Origin: Blasia pusilla
Lineage: Eukaryota > Marchantiophyta > Marchantiopsida > Blasiales
Reading direction: 5' to 3'
Length of the DNA: 64,000 nucleotides
Assembly (NCBI GenBank): GCA_050084515.1
Contig: CM114273.1
Location: 9,672,001-9,736,000, forward strand
The position numbers and the translations under genes are program-made. Of this stretch, positions 44,578-55,700 are shown one piece after another; position 1 is the stretch's first letter, and every line of letters starts with the position of its first letter. A model generated the notes under the pieces. It made no database searches. It was not told the origin of the DNA and saw nothing but the letters and a program-made list of their open reading frames with translations.

Positions 44578-47261
44578 GATGTCGTCGAGCCAAACCTCGA
44601 AATCTATAGCACTTTCCAGGTTTGCTTCATCCGAAATGGGCTCTAATATTTTGAGCTCCGCTTGGAGACCGTCCAGCACGGACTTCCCGTTAACCCGCAA
44701 CGCGTCCCAAAACGACCTTTCGCGGAGCCAGTGGGAGATCACTGGATTAGACCCACCTGGAGGATGGTGTGCCGCCCTCTTCTGGGCCTCTATGCCCTCG
44801 ATACTGATTTTCATCAGTCGGATTCTCCTAAACTCGCTTATTCCAGACAATGAAAACCGATGCACGCGATCCAGGGACACTTTCTCCCCAATCCGACCTT
44901 GCGGATCTTCATCACTTTTCCGTTGGCGCTAGATAATCGCCTTCATCTCCTTGTAAAACTTCGGACCAAGTTCGGGGTTGAGAATGCTGATGTAGCGCTT
45001 CATCTTGCTCGCCGTATATTTCGTGGCTGTAGATACTGCAGCTTGGATGAATTTCGCGCGCTCAGACCCTGATACTTTCTCCCTCCGCTCCAGCTCCAGT
45101 GTTGCGCTCTTCTTCGCGGCCTGTATCTTCGACCAGCAAAGGATTGTTATGGCTGCATCTTGGGAAATAAACTTATTTGCCCAAGTCTTCTTTTTATCTG
45201 TGCATCCTTTGCAAGCATCTGATTTACCAAGGCGTCGCCCAAGAACCCCTTGTACTCTGTCGGGTGCGTCCTAAGCACCTTCTTCACCCGATCGCAGTCC
45301 TGGATCCAGTGGTGGGTGACATTCCCCTCCGATACAATCCTGCACATCCAAACTCAACCCGTCAAAAAATTTGTAATCACATGGGTTCCTGCAACCCTTC
45401 GGACTCCGACGGGTCGTCACAGCTCAAGGTCGGATTCTAGCAACGAGCTAAATGATGCAACCCGTCGGAGTCCGACGGATTGCATTCACATTTGTGAATG
45501 CCTGGTTTCAACCCGTCGGACTCCGACGGGTTGTCAGATAGTTCGTATCAAACGTGAATATAGCAACCTGTTGGAGTCCGAAAGGTTTTGCAATTGAATG
45601 GAAACCTGCAATTTGACGCGAAAAAGGTAGCTTCCAACTTCCGAATGCAACCCATTGCACTCCGACGAGTTGCTTTCGGCCAAAAACATTAAAAAAACCT
45701 CCAAACAACTTCGAGTCAAGCAACCTATCGGACTCCAACGGGTTGGTTTGGGCCAAAAACATACTAAACCTGTGGTCTGTGAAACAACTCGTCAGAGTCC
45801 GACGAGTTGCTTTCGTCAAAAAACATCCTGAAAAGGCGACAAGTCGAGCAACTCGTCGGAGTCCGACGAGTTGCTTTTGGCCAAAAACATCCTAGCTTCT
45901 GCCGTCATTCGAGCAACTCATCGGAGTCTGAGGAGTTGCTTTCGCAAAAAAATCCTAACCCATTCATCAATCGAGCAACTCGTTGGAGTCCGACGAGTTG
46001 CGTTTGGCCAAAAGCATCCCAACAACAATGGCGACCCAAACAACTTGTCGGAGTCCGACGGTTTGCAGCAAGAAGATACTTACGTGTTCATGGCATGCAT
46101 GGCCATCTCCACCGTCGCCATGTGATAAGGGTATGGATGAAGGACCATTGCCTTCACGCAAAAATGTGAGTTGGGCCGCTCCTCTGCAAACTTTGTCCAC
46201 GCCATAAACCTGTGATTTCCATCCCTGATGAAGAAATGCAGATTCCTCATCCAGCTGAATTCCGTGCCCTCTACTTGCCTTCTGAAATCCTGGTCTCTCA
46301 TCCTCCAGAATGTGTCGAGCTTTTCCAAGTCCTCCTCCGTAACCAGGGCTAGGGTTCGATGCTTGTCGTAAGGCTAAACATAGAAGGGAGGGAAGCTGTC
46401 GACGTAGGATGCTGTCGCCGCCGATTGTTTTAGCTTTGCGATATCCTCGTCGGACTGAATTTCGTGGACGTATTCCATTGTCCGCAATCGGCAGAGTGGA
46501 ATCCTTGGGGCGTTGTGGCCTTCCATCATCGCCATCCGCTTTACCACCGTCGAACGGGACAAGATCAATAAGCTACACTGAATACCCAATGAATTGCAAT
46601 TCACATAATTCAAAAAACCCAGATCCTCTCTTACCCGCTCGAAGATTGGGTCGGTTTCTTGACTAGCCTTGTTTGAGACAACAGCAAGCAAGTCCACTGG
46701 GAACTCGTCAATCCGATAGAGGTCGATCTCTTCCGCCAGGCTTGGAGACGAGAATGACTGCTCTCCTGCTTCTTCGGCAATGTCCACCATCTCCACGCTT
46801 GCAGTCCTTGTGACCTCATCATCTGTGATTCGAACTTCTGGTGTTTCCGCTATCTTGATTGTGTCCCCGGACTTCATTGGGGACATTTCCCGCATCTCAA
46901 CAATTTTGGTTGGACGGGCCGGACTGTCGTCAATGGCTATCGCTTTTTCCCTCCTCGCTTTAGCCAATTCTGCTCTCCTCACCGACGCGTCCAGACGCTT
47001 CTTTTCTCTCTTTTCGTCGGCGATCCTTTTCTTCAAGGCCTATGACGTCTCAGCCTCTACGTTCTGTCTATCGAGCGCCTCTTGTACACGTCTCGCAAGA
47101 AGCTCCTGGTTTTGCATCTCCGCTTCCCTTTCCCGCTCCTCGATTTCCTGCTGCCTAATCTCATTTGCCGAACGAGGCCCTCGAGATGCTGACGCAGGAG
47201 TCCTAATGGACTTCGGAGTGAAGATCCCAGACGTAGTTGCTTGAGCTTTTTTCCTCGTCAT
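44578..47261 (-). pseudogene. ParB-domain protein gene of PM copy 2, 5' part
   Basis: Best preserved copy of the N-terminal half. Exon 1 (47261-46635): basic start MTRKKAQ, coiled coil, acidic region SVEMVDIAEEAGEQ. A 57-nt intron (GTAAGA...TTCAG) follows. Exon 2 (46577-46084): ParB-like domain with RIPLCRLRTMEYVHEIQ, LKQSA, SFPPFYV and RNLHFFIRDGNHRFMAW, the DGxHR signature at about 46210. A 744-nt repeat-filled intron (45340-46083; donor GTAAGT, acceptor TGTGCAG) joins in frame to exon 3 (SEGNVTHHWIQDCDRVKK; HWLRERSFWDALRVNGKS; LDGLQAELK). Damage: TAG at 47040, TAG at 46374 where copy A has CAG, a frameshift near 45190, and the G3 insertion. ParB-like domains fused to beta-class methyltransferases are common in phages and bacteria. 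Confidence 0.75.
45340..46083 (-). other. PM intron with palindromic repeat array, copy 2
   Basis: The donor is AACAC/GTAAGT and the acceptor TGTGCAG/GATT. Splicing keeps the reading frame (MHAMNT into IVSEGN). About ten palindromes (45410-46075) fill it, mostly centred on GGAGTCC or GGACTCC and spaced 60-65 bp, with spacer TTGGCCAAAAACATCC. Confidence 0.75.
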
Positions 47262-47515
47262 TTTTCCCGGAAATGCCTCCACCTATGTCCACGATGAATC
47301 GCTTGATCAATCGCCTTGCTGATGTCGAGATGAGTCGCCTTGATGGATAGCTCGAATCGTCTCGCGATCGTTCAATCGAACCGTCTTGCTCTCGTTCCCT
47401 CGTATTGACTCGCAATTACTCGCCGTGTGAAACTCCCCTTGGTATGTGATCAGTTGTTGTGCGGGAGAGGAATGGAGATCGCAAAATGAGAAACCGGAAA
47501 TGAGCAATTTCTGCC

Positions 47516-47524
47516 CTATTTATA
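47516..47524 (-). promoter_or_regulatory. TATA box of the ParB-protein gene, copy 2
   Basis: Minus strand TATAAATAG in AAAAGTATAAATAGGG, same context as copy A (13452-13460). It lies about 255 bp upstream of the ATG at 47261. Confidence 0.6.
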
Positions 47525-47612
47525 CTTTTCTAGCCGTTGGGCTGACTGTTGGGTCCCGTCGTCCTTTCGACGGCGACGTGCCGGCCGTTATGGAAGTCCA
47601 GACGTGAAAAAT

Positions 47613-48345
47613 GGCAGTCATATGGCAGCCCTTCCTCAATCAGGAATCGTTCGACCGCAAGCTCGTGAGTCTTTCATAGCAGTGGATGAAAATTTTCTCT
47701 CTATTCGATTTCTTCTCCAAATTGGAACCATCTTTGTATCCAAGGATGTTAGGGTGGACGGTACGGAGGACATAATAGGTGAGACAATCCAGCTAGTGAT
47801 CAGATACCGCATAAAGTATGGAATCTCCTACCTCTAGCAAATGGTCAATACAGAGTTTACGGCCCCCTCGAATCGCCTGTTTCCCAAGTAGACGGTCGAG
47901 AATTTCCTAGTGCTCCGAACTCTACGTTTGCAACTCCTAGCTCAGTAGATCCGGCTTCGACTCCAACTTCACACGCTTGTAACAATGTTGTTCTTTTTGA
48001 AGAGATTCCGGATGTTATCAACCTCAGTGGATCTGTCGGACACCAACCGGGCCCTCTATCTGCCTACTCGTTCCTCTTGAGAGTATCAGGCAATAGTTTG
48101 CTTTCGTCTCTGGCCTTGAAAATGTTCAAGCACATTCTTGTCGATGAGCTGCCGTCCACGTACGATGGTAATTGCATTTTTGAGTTGCCTCCACTTACTG
48201 CTCTTGCTCAAAAGAAAGATGGAGGATGCCTGAAGGGTATGGACAGAAAGTCTGATTGTCATCGATGGTGCAGGCTTCAACGGACTAGTGCTTCAATTCC
48301 AGATGGTCCTTGGATTGTCTCCCGCCGCCAATGCGTCGGAGCCTG
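47613..48345 (+). pseudogene. MULE-like transposase gene, 5' fragment, PM copy 2
   Basis: Matches the first half of the plus-strand gene of copy 1: AALPQSGIVRPQARESFIAVDE, DVRVDGTEDIIGE, then after a frameshift near 47810 FKHILVDELPSTYDGN and DCHRWCRLQ with IVSRRQC. It is joined on the left directly to the minus-strand promoter region without the repeat array seen in copy 1, and cut at 48345 before the Cys-rich block ends. Confidence 0.7.
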
Positions 48346-48420
48346 TTACACTCAAGATAGTCCGCTGGCTCCTACGCCCTATCCACGATAGATCTCGGCG
48401 TATCGGCTACTCAGATGTGA
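48346..48420. mobile_element. Gypsy G2-type LTR remnant
   Basis: ACACTCAAGATAGTCC...GATAGATCTCGG..TATC.GCTACTCAGATGTGA matches 17925-17993 in the G2 LTR. It lies between PM copy 2 and a LINE. Confidence 0.65.
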
Positions 48421-51400
48421 TAAGAGAAAAAGAGAGTTATCAACCTTGCAATCCAAGAAGCTGAGGGTATTGATCTGGAATATATGAGGCCTTTCAACAA
48501 CAAAGTATGTGAGTGCTCTACCAGTTTGGGAGATGGCGGACATCATCAATATTATGGAGACTTGGGAACATGAGAGCAATACTATTGCAGAGATGCAAGG
48601 GTTTCCTTTGGTGGGATCGTCATGGAACCAAAGAAGGCAACGGGCTGGAAGGGGTTATGGCGGTATTGCTACTTTTATCCAGTCTCAATTTCTAACTTTG
48701 ATACATCTAGAAGATCAAGATATCGGGGGCCAATATCATTGGCTACGTCTTGTTTTGGTTGGGGGATTTTATTGTTATTTGGTAGTTTGTTATTTTGCAC
48801 CACTCTCCATGCCTATCTACTCAACACGCATTTACAATTGAAGTCAACCGTTCCATCGACTTATTGGGGATGTTCCCAAATATCAAAGCAAAGGTGAAGT
48901 CTTTCTAGTTGGGGATTTCAATGCTCGCACACGTATTGCTCAATTTACCCAATTAAGTGATATCTTGACTTCTCCTCTTCTCGAAGAACACAAGGATGGT
49001 TTGTGATCTAGAAGCTCTTCACATCTTTCTACAAATCCTTTGACCGACCATTTTCTAACCTTTGGAGCCTCTTGTAATTTGAAAGTTCTTAATGGAACCT
49101 CTCATTTTCCCAACTCTCACTCCAATACGTGTTTCTCCTCTACCGGCGCTACCACCATCGATTATCTTCTGTCCTCACTAGCTAATAGCTCTCTTATCTC
49201 CACACTTGATATTCTAGAATCTCAACTTGAATCAGATCATGCACCTCTTTTGTTTACTCTCTCACTGTGAAAGGCAATTCCTCTCTTGACATGTCAATCT
49301 GTTTTAGCTTCTCCCAAGTTTCGCTTAGATCCTGGTAAAAAAGATCTTTATATGCTACATTTACAAGAACTCTTGACTCGCATTGTGTGGAGCCCAAATC
49401 CAGACACGGCAAGTTTGCAACTAACCGAATTGCTCAAAAACACTGCATCTAAGTTCTTTTCGCGACATAGGGATAAAAGTGCTAGGAGTGCACTCTTGAC
49501 TCTGAATACAAGCAAGCAAGGGCAAGATCAGTAGATAAATCTTCGGATATCCAAACTCGGCTTATTATGACGAGCCCTTATAAATCTAAGAAACAAGCTT
49601 TCTTGCGGCGGAAGCAAGAGTCCTTGACAAGGGAGCTGCATGACAACCCCAAATTATTTTGAAGACGGTTAGAAGTACAATCTTCAAAACCTACTCTTGA
49701 TCCCAAGTCTTTGATATCTTGTGCCGAAAAGCTTTATTTCTTCCCCGATGCTACATCTATGCCACATTGCAAAGGAATACCTGGCTTATTCTCCGAAGCA
49801 GAGGTGATGACTCAACTAAGAAGATTTGCAAATGGTAAATGTGAGGATTTGGATGGTCTTTCTTTTGAACTTTGCAAGTGGGGAGGAGATTCTATTAGAC
49901 CAATCCTCACCAAAGTATTAGGTGATGTTGCTATCTATGGTTTTCCTTCAACGTGGTTGCTATCAGAGATTGTTCCTATTCACAAATTAGGAAGGAAGGA
50001 CTTGGTGACAAACTATTGTCCTATCATGATGGGTAGTGTTTTTGCCAAGCTGTTTGGGAAATTGGTGGAGTCAAAGTTGAGCGCATGGACAAAGTCTTTC
50101 CAAAAGAGAGCACATGTCCAAGCTGGTTTTTGCCCAACATACAACACCATCAATCATATCTTAACCTTGAAATAGAAAAGCTTTTTTTGTGGTTTCATCG
50201 ATTTCAAGAAAGCTTTTGATATTGTACCTCGTAAGCTCTTATCAGATAGGGTGCAAGCCATTGGAGTACCACCAAATCTCCTAGCAGCCGTGGCCACCTT
50301 ATACCATTCCGTTCGGGCCAAGATCAAAGGTTCACAAACTCAAGAGATCTTGAGTACCATTGGAGTCATTCAAGGTTGCCTTCTCTCCCCTACTGTATTT
50401 GGAGTTTTCATAGATGTTATTAAAAAGTGGTTGGAAGAATGTGATAGTGAAGGTGTCAAGCTTGGAGACTTTGTCATCAAAGCTCTATTGTATGCAGATG
50501 ATATCATATTTCTAGCACGTGATGGCATTAGTTTAAAAAAACTCCTCAACACTTTGGTAAGGTTTTTTTACCCAGAATCAGATGGAGATTAATATGGAGA
50601 AGTCTAAAGTCATTAAAGCGGGTACTAGATCCAAGTTCTAATTCTTTTACAAAGGTCTACAATTAGAACAAGTGACGAGTTACAAATATCTAGGCATTGA
50701 TTTCTCTCATGACTATAGTTGGGCACTTTGTGTGCAAAAGAGAGTAGAAGCTAGTTACAAAGCTCTATATTCATTTTTAAATCGGTGTAGAAGAGCTCAT
50801 CTTGTATCTTGGGGTCTTAGGAAGTTCTTATTTAGGAGCTTAGTGATGCCGGTGGTCTTATATGGGATCCAAGTTTGGGAGCCATTCCTTGACTCTTGTG
50901 TCCTATCATGGCGTAGCCAAGTAATAGGGGAAAAGTCTAAGTTTGGGGCCCTAGTTGTAAGAAGACAGGTTGGGAGTGCGTGGAGAGGCTGCAAAAGATC
51001 TTTCTGTAAGGAGAATTGGGTGTAAGAAACCAAACTCCTTATGCTATTTTTCTTGCGGAAATAGGTTGTCTTCCTCAAGAGGCTGAAGCTCTTTACTTGA
51101 CTATCACATATATCGCAAGGGTGAGATCTCTTGATGTTTCTCGCCTCCCTCATCAAGCATTGCGAGCCACACGTTCCATAGGGTGGATTGCTGATGTAGT
51201 GACTTGGTCTTTGAAGAGGAATATAGCGAAAACCGATTGGGACTTGAAACCCATCTAGAGAATTAATTTCTCAAAATCCTTTTGAGGAGGGCGGGCACAA
51301 AAATGGAGTTTTGTCAACTTCGTGTTAATCCTATGCTTGTATATTATGAACAAGGATACATAATTGCGGGGATCTCCATGTTCTTACGTCCTATTATCGC

Positions 51401-51806
51401 ACGACATAGAACTGGGTCACATAGGCTAGAAATTAAGGAAGGACGATGGTTTAATATTGATAGAAGTGAACGAATTTGTAGGTTATGTGACGGAAAAAAT
51501 ATTGAGGATGAAGAGCATGTGTTTGTTACATGTCCAAGGTATGAAAAGATTAGACTAGCTCATAAAATAGATATGGAGAATTTCTATTCTTTACTACAGC
51601 TAGTGCCTTATGATTTAGGTTGTTATATTAGGGATTTCATTATTCATCGCTCAAATGCTCTAGGTAGTAGTTAGGAGAAGGTCTTTAGGATCTTTTTTCG
51701 GATCAGTGAATGAATGACTTGTAATATGTTTTTAACCTTTTGACCCTTTGGGTCCCACAGGCTAGATCTATTTACCATTTACCATTTATTTACCATTACC
51801 ATTATC
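48421..51806 (+). mobile_element. L1-like LINE, most complete copy, 5'-truncated
   Basis: Starts just after ORF1 and runs through endonuclease, RT and C-terminus to the 3' tail. The tail (51771-51806) consists of TTTACCATT-type units and not poly(A). The same tail type ends the LINEs at 7676 and 57965. Confidence 0.85.
48440..51674 (+). pseudogene. LINE ORF2 protein: AP endonuclease, reverse transcriptase, zinc knuckle
   Basis: Endonuclease: LRVLIWN start, ETWEH, EVFLVGDFNAR (about 48900), TTIDYLL and LESDHAPLLFTL (49250), the AP-endonuclease signature. RT: from about 49700 with EDLDGLS, LSEIVPIHKLGRKDLVTNY, GVIQGCLLSPTVFGVFID and YADD (about 50495). C-terminus: SYKYLGIDFSHDYSWA, then a zinc knuckle, CRLCDGK and EHVFVTCPRY (51475-51545). 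The endonuclease nicks DNA and the RT primes on it (target-primed reverse transcription). Many stops and frameshifts, for example near 48840, 49010, 50175 and 51020; inactive. Confidence 0.85.
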
Positions 51807-51829
51807 TTTGTGGCGCGAAAAGAACTTAG

Positions 51830-53530
51830 ATGCAATGTTTGTGAGCAATTCGATTAGTTGCAAACTTGCCGTGTGTGGATCACGGCTCCATACAATGCGA
51901 GTCAAGAGTTCTTGTAAATGTAGCATATAAAGATCTTTTTATCCAGATCTAAGTAAAACTTGGGAGAAGCTCAAATAATTACCGTTGAGAGTGAGAGAGT
52001 AAATAAAACAGGTGCATGATCTCATTCCGGCTGAGGTTCTAGAATATCAAATGTAGAGATAAATGAGCTATTAGTGGGCTAGGACTGAAGATAATCGATG
52101 GTGCTAGCGCCAATAGAGGAGAAACACGTATTGGAGTGAGAGTTAGGAAAAGGAGAGATTCCATGAAGAACTTTCAAATTACAAGTGGCTCCCAAAGTTA
52201 AAAAGTGCTATATCTAGAATATCTTCACATTTTTTGACGGATTTGTAGAAAGATGTCAAGATATTCTAGACCAAAAATCATCCTCATGTTCTTCGAGAAG
52301 AGGAGAACTCAAGGAATCACTGAATTGGGTAAATTGAGGAGTTGGTCTGCGAGCATTGAAATCCAACCTAGAAAGACTTCGTAAAAGCGTGTTGAGTTGA
52401 TAGGCATGGACAGTGGTTCAAAATAACAAACTTCCAGATAACAATAAGATTCCCCAACCAAACCAAGACGTAGCAAATGATATTGGCCCCCGATATCTTG
52501 ATCTTCTAAATGTATCAAAGGTAGAAATTAAGACTTAATAAAAGTAGCAATATCGCCATAACCCCTTCCAGCCCGATGCCTTCTTTGGTTCCATATCGAT
52601 CCCACCAAAGTAAACCCTTGCATTTATACAATAGTATTGCTCTCATGTTCCCAAGTCTCCATAATATTGATGATGTCCGCCATCTCCCGAACTAGTGAAG
52701 CACTCACATACTTTGTTGTTGAAAGGCCTTGTATATTCCACATCAACACTCTCAGCTTCTTGGATTGCTAGGTTGATAACTCTCTTTTTCTCTGGGTAAC
52801 AATTGCTCGACCATCGCGTAAATAAGCAGTAAAACCTACTTCATGAGGCTATTTCACCTTTGCAAGCTCCTTTCTCCTAGCTTCGACTTGTAAAGGTGTT
52901 AGATTTGGATCCAACCATATCCTCCGTCCTTTGAGAATGGCCTTGTTAGCCGTGGCAGTATCACGTTGAGTTTGATAAACAAACTTAACTAGAATGGCAC
53001 GAGGTTGTGTTCCTATTTTTCCAATACGAAAAGCTTGAGCCAAGTCTGGGTTGTGAACATGAAGTGTATCAACCAAGAACTTGGTGACAACACTCTTCAT
53101 CTCTTTGCTCTCTGTTTCCAGCAAACTTGAGATTCTCACATTCTTTCTACGGGCAAATTGGTTTTCCTTTTTTTATCTCTCGCTCTTAACAGAAAGAGAT
53201 ATGAGCAACCTTTGTAGTTTCAACATAAGATTTCATTTTCACTTCCAAAATTTTAACAACTTCATGCAATCCTGAACTATTGGGAGTAGTCGCTAATGAT
53301 GATGCCTTCTCTTGAACATCTGCAACAGTGTGGAAAGATCTAGCATCATACTAGAGTTATCTTTCAACACTTTTCTTCAAAAGCTCTTGCGTTGCCTTTA
53401 ATTCTCGGATTTGAATATGTGCAAGGTTAAATTGAGAATTTTGTACCTTTAATTCTTGTCAAAGCACTTTCAATTCATGCAAGACCACTTGCACTAGATT
53501 CAAGATTTTGTCTTGAGTAGTCATCATGTA
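51830..53530 (-). pseudogene. LINE 5' half: ORF1 and endonuclease
   Basis: Minus strand. ORF1 (about 53527-52850) starts MTTQDKILNLVQ with a coiled coil. It then has an RNA-binding C-terminal domain like L1 ORF1p: VHNPDLAQAFRIGKIG, PRAILVKFVYQTQRD and LKGRRIWLDPNLTPLQVEAR. The endonuclease follows (52790-51830: YGDLGT, DFNAR-like, ASTIDYL, DHAPVLFTL) with several stops. The RT part is absent. The junction with the plus-strand LINE at 51806-51830 is tail to broken 3' side. Confidence 0.75.
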
Positions 53531-53559
53531 TTCGACTTCACTACATCCCAGATATTGCA

Positions 53560-54500
53560 CGACCTTCAATAAAGTATTACCAAATTTCCAACACCACACA
53601 ACTTCTACTATAGAAGTTAATTGTGCCTAAAATCTGCAAGGCTAGGTTGCCTTTTGACACTCCACGTTTCCTCAAATTTTCATTTTCATGTGACACTCCA
53701 CCTGAAAGATATGGCATCTGCAAGATTCAGATCTGAAATCCTCAAATGTAGAAGAGCAAAAACTCAAATCTCTTACAACTTCATGGATGTATCTTGGTTG
53801 TGCTTGCAATTTGCAGGACTAGGGCGCCTTCTTATAGTCCACGTTGTCTAAAAATCTCAACTTCATATGACATTGCACCTGAAAGATATGACCTCGACAA
53901 GATTTGGATTTGAAATCCTCAAATGTAGAAGAGTAGAAACTCAAATCTCTCACAACTTCCTCTTTGTAACTTGGTTGTCCTTGAAATCTGCAAGGCAAGG
54001 GTGCCTACTGACACTCCACGTTTGTCAAAAGCTTAGCTTCATATGACACTCCACCTGAAAGATATAGCCTCCACAAGATTCAAATTTGAACTCATCAAAT
54101 GTAGAAGAGCAAAAACCCAAAACTCTCACAGCTTCGTCTTTGTAACTTGGTTGTGCTTGAAATTTGCACGGCTTAGGTATATTTTTACACTCCACGTTGC
54201 CTCGAAAGCGTAGCTTCATATCACACTCCACTTGAAAGATATGGCCTCTGCAAGATTCAGATCTAAAATTCTCACATATAGAAGATCAGGAACTTAAATC
54301 TCTCACAACTTCGTCTCTATATTTTGGTTGTGCTTGAAATTTGTAATGCTAGGGTGCCTCCTCACAATTCATGTTGCCTTAAAATCTCAGCTTCATATAA
54401 CACTCCACCTGAAAGATATGGACTCCGCAAAATTCAAAGCTAAAATCCTCAAATACGGAAGAGCAGAAACTCAAATCTCTCACAACTTCGTCGAGTAATA
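53560..54500 (-). repeat. ~180-bp satellite block, inverted orientation
   Basis: About five units of the 6.0-7.6 kb satellite on the opposite strand: GACACTCCAC, TGAAAGATATGGC, AGATTCAGATCTGAAATCCTCA and TCTCACAACTTC recur at roughly 180-bp steps. More diverged than the first block. Confidence 0.75.
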
Positions 54501-54509
54501 GCTCTGAAC

Positions 54510-54975
54510 ACTGTCTCAAAGTGGGCTTCCATCCCACTCTGCTCTTCCACATTTGAAGATTTTAGATCTGAATCTTGCAGAGGTGATATCTTTTAATTAA
54601 GATGTCATATGAAACTGAGATTTTGAGGACACATGAAGTGTGAGGAGCGTCCCTGGACCTGTAAATGTCAAGGCCACCCGAGTTACATAGACGACGTTGT
54701 GAGATATTTGAGTTTCTGCTCTTCCACATTTGAGGATTTCAGATTTGAATCATGCAAAGGCCATATCTTTCACAGAGAGTATCACATGAAGCTAAGATTT
54801 GGAGGAGACATGAAGTATGAGGAGGCGCCTTAGCTGTGAAAATTTCAAGGCCAATCAAGCTACAAAGACGAATTTGTGAGAGATTTGAATTTTTGCTCTT
54901 CCACATTTGAGGATTTCAAATCTGAATCTTGCGGAGGTCATATCTTTCAAGAGGAGTGTCATATGAAAGTTAGGT
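54510..54975 (+). repeat. ~180-bp satellite block, forward orientation
   Basis: About two and a half units in plus orientation (CTCTTCCACATTTGA at about 54541, 54720 and 54897). The orientation switches near 54500. Confidence 0.75.
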
Positions 54976-55700
54976 TTTTTCTTAGATCCTCCTTTACAGG
55001 CCAGATTTACAAGAACTCTTGACTCACATTATATGGAGCTGTGATCCAAAGACGGAAAGCTTGCAACTAATTGAATTGCTCAAGAACACTGCATTCAAGT
55101 TCTTTTCACGACACAGGGATAGAAGTGCTAGGAGGTTGCCTTGTAATGGGTGGTTTGACTCTGAATGCAAGCAAGCAAGGTTAAGATCAGTGGACAAATC
55201 TTTGGATATCCAAAGTTGGCTTATCAAAACGCGCCTTTACAAACACTCGGTGAAATCCAAGAAACAAGCTTTCTTGCAATAGAAACAAGAGTCCTTAACA
55301 AGGGAAATCCATGACCATCCCAAATCATTATGGAGATGGTTAGTAGTATGGTCTTCAAAACCTACTCTTGATTCGAAGTCTTTGATATCTTTTGCTGAAA
55401 AGCTCTACTTCTTTCTCCATGCTAGATCTATGCCGCATTGTGGAGGCATATCAGGCTTATTCTCTGAAGCAAAGGTGATGACTCAACTAAGAAGATTAGC
55501 AAATGGAAAATGTGACGATCTGGATGGTCTTTCTATTGGACGTCTCAAGAGGGGAGGAGATTCTATCACAGCGATCCTCACCAAAGTATTGGGTGATGCT
55601 ATCTATGGTTTTCCTTCTACTTGGTCACTACGGGCGATTGTTCCTATTCACAAATCAAGAAGGAAGCATTTGGTGACAAACTATCGCACAATCATTATCG
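54976..55700 (+). pseudogene. LINE fragment, pre-RT region
   Basis: Encodes LQLIELLKNTAFKFFSRHRD and ARRLPCNGWFDSECKQARLR, then the FAEKLYFFLHARSMPHCGG to DGLSIGRLKRGGDSI block. Stops present near 55282. Cut at 55701 by the chromovirus LTR. Confidence 0.75.

Larger units (their letters stand above)
32636..48345. mobile_element. PM element copy 2, split by gypsy G3, right end lost
   Basis: The left terminus is GGGGCTAGTATTCTGGAAGG at 32636. The left arm and gene 3' part run to 35040, gypsy G3 follows, and the gene resumes at 44578. About 50 bp of PM sequence seen in copy 1 is missing at the G3 insertion point. The plus-strand gene starts near 47613 and is cut at 48345 by an LTR remnant. Confidence 0.75.

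Noticed and set aside
46780-47244. 154-residue plus-strand open frame
   Set aside because: Antisense shadow of exon 1 in PM copy 2.
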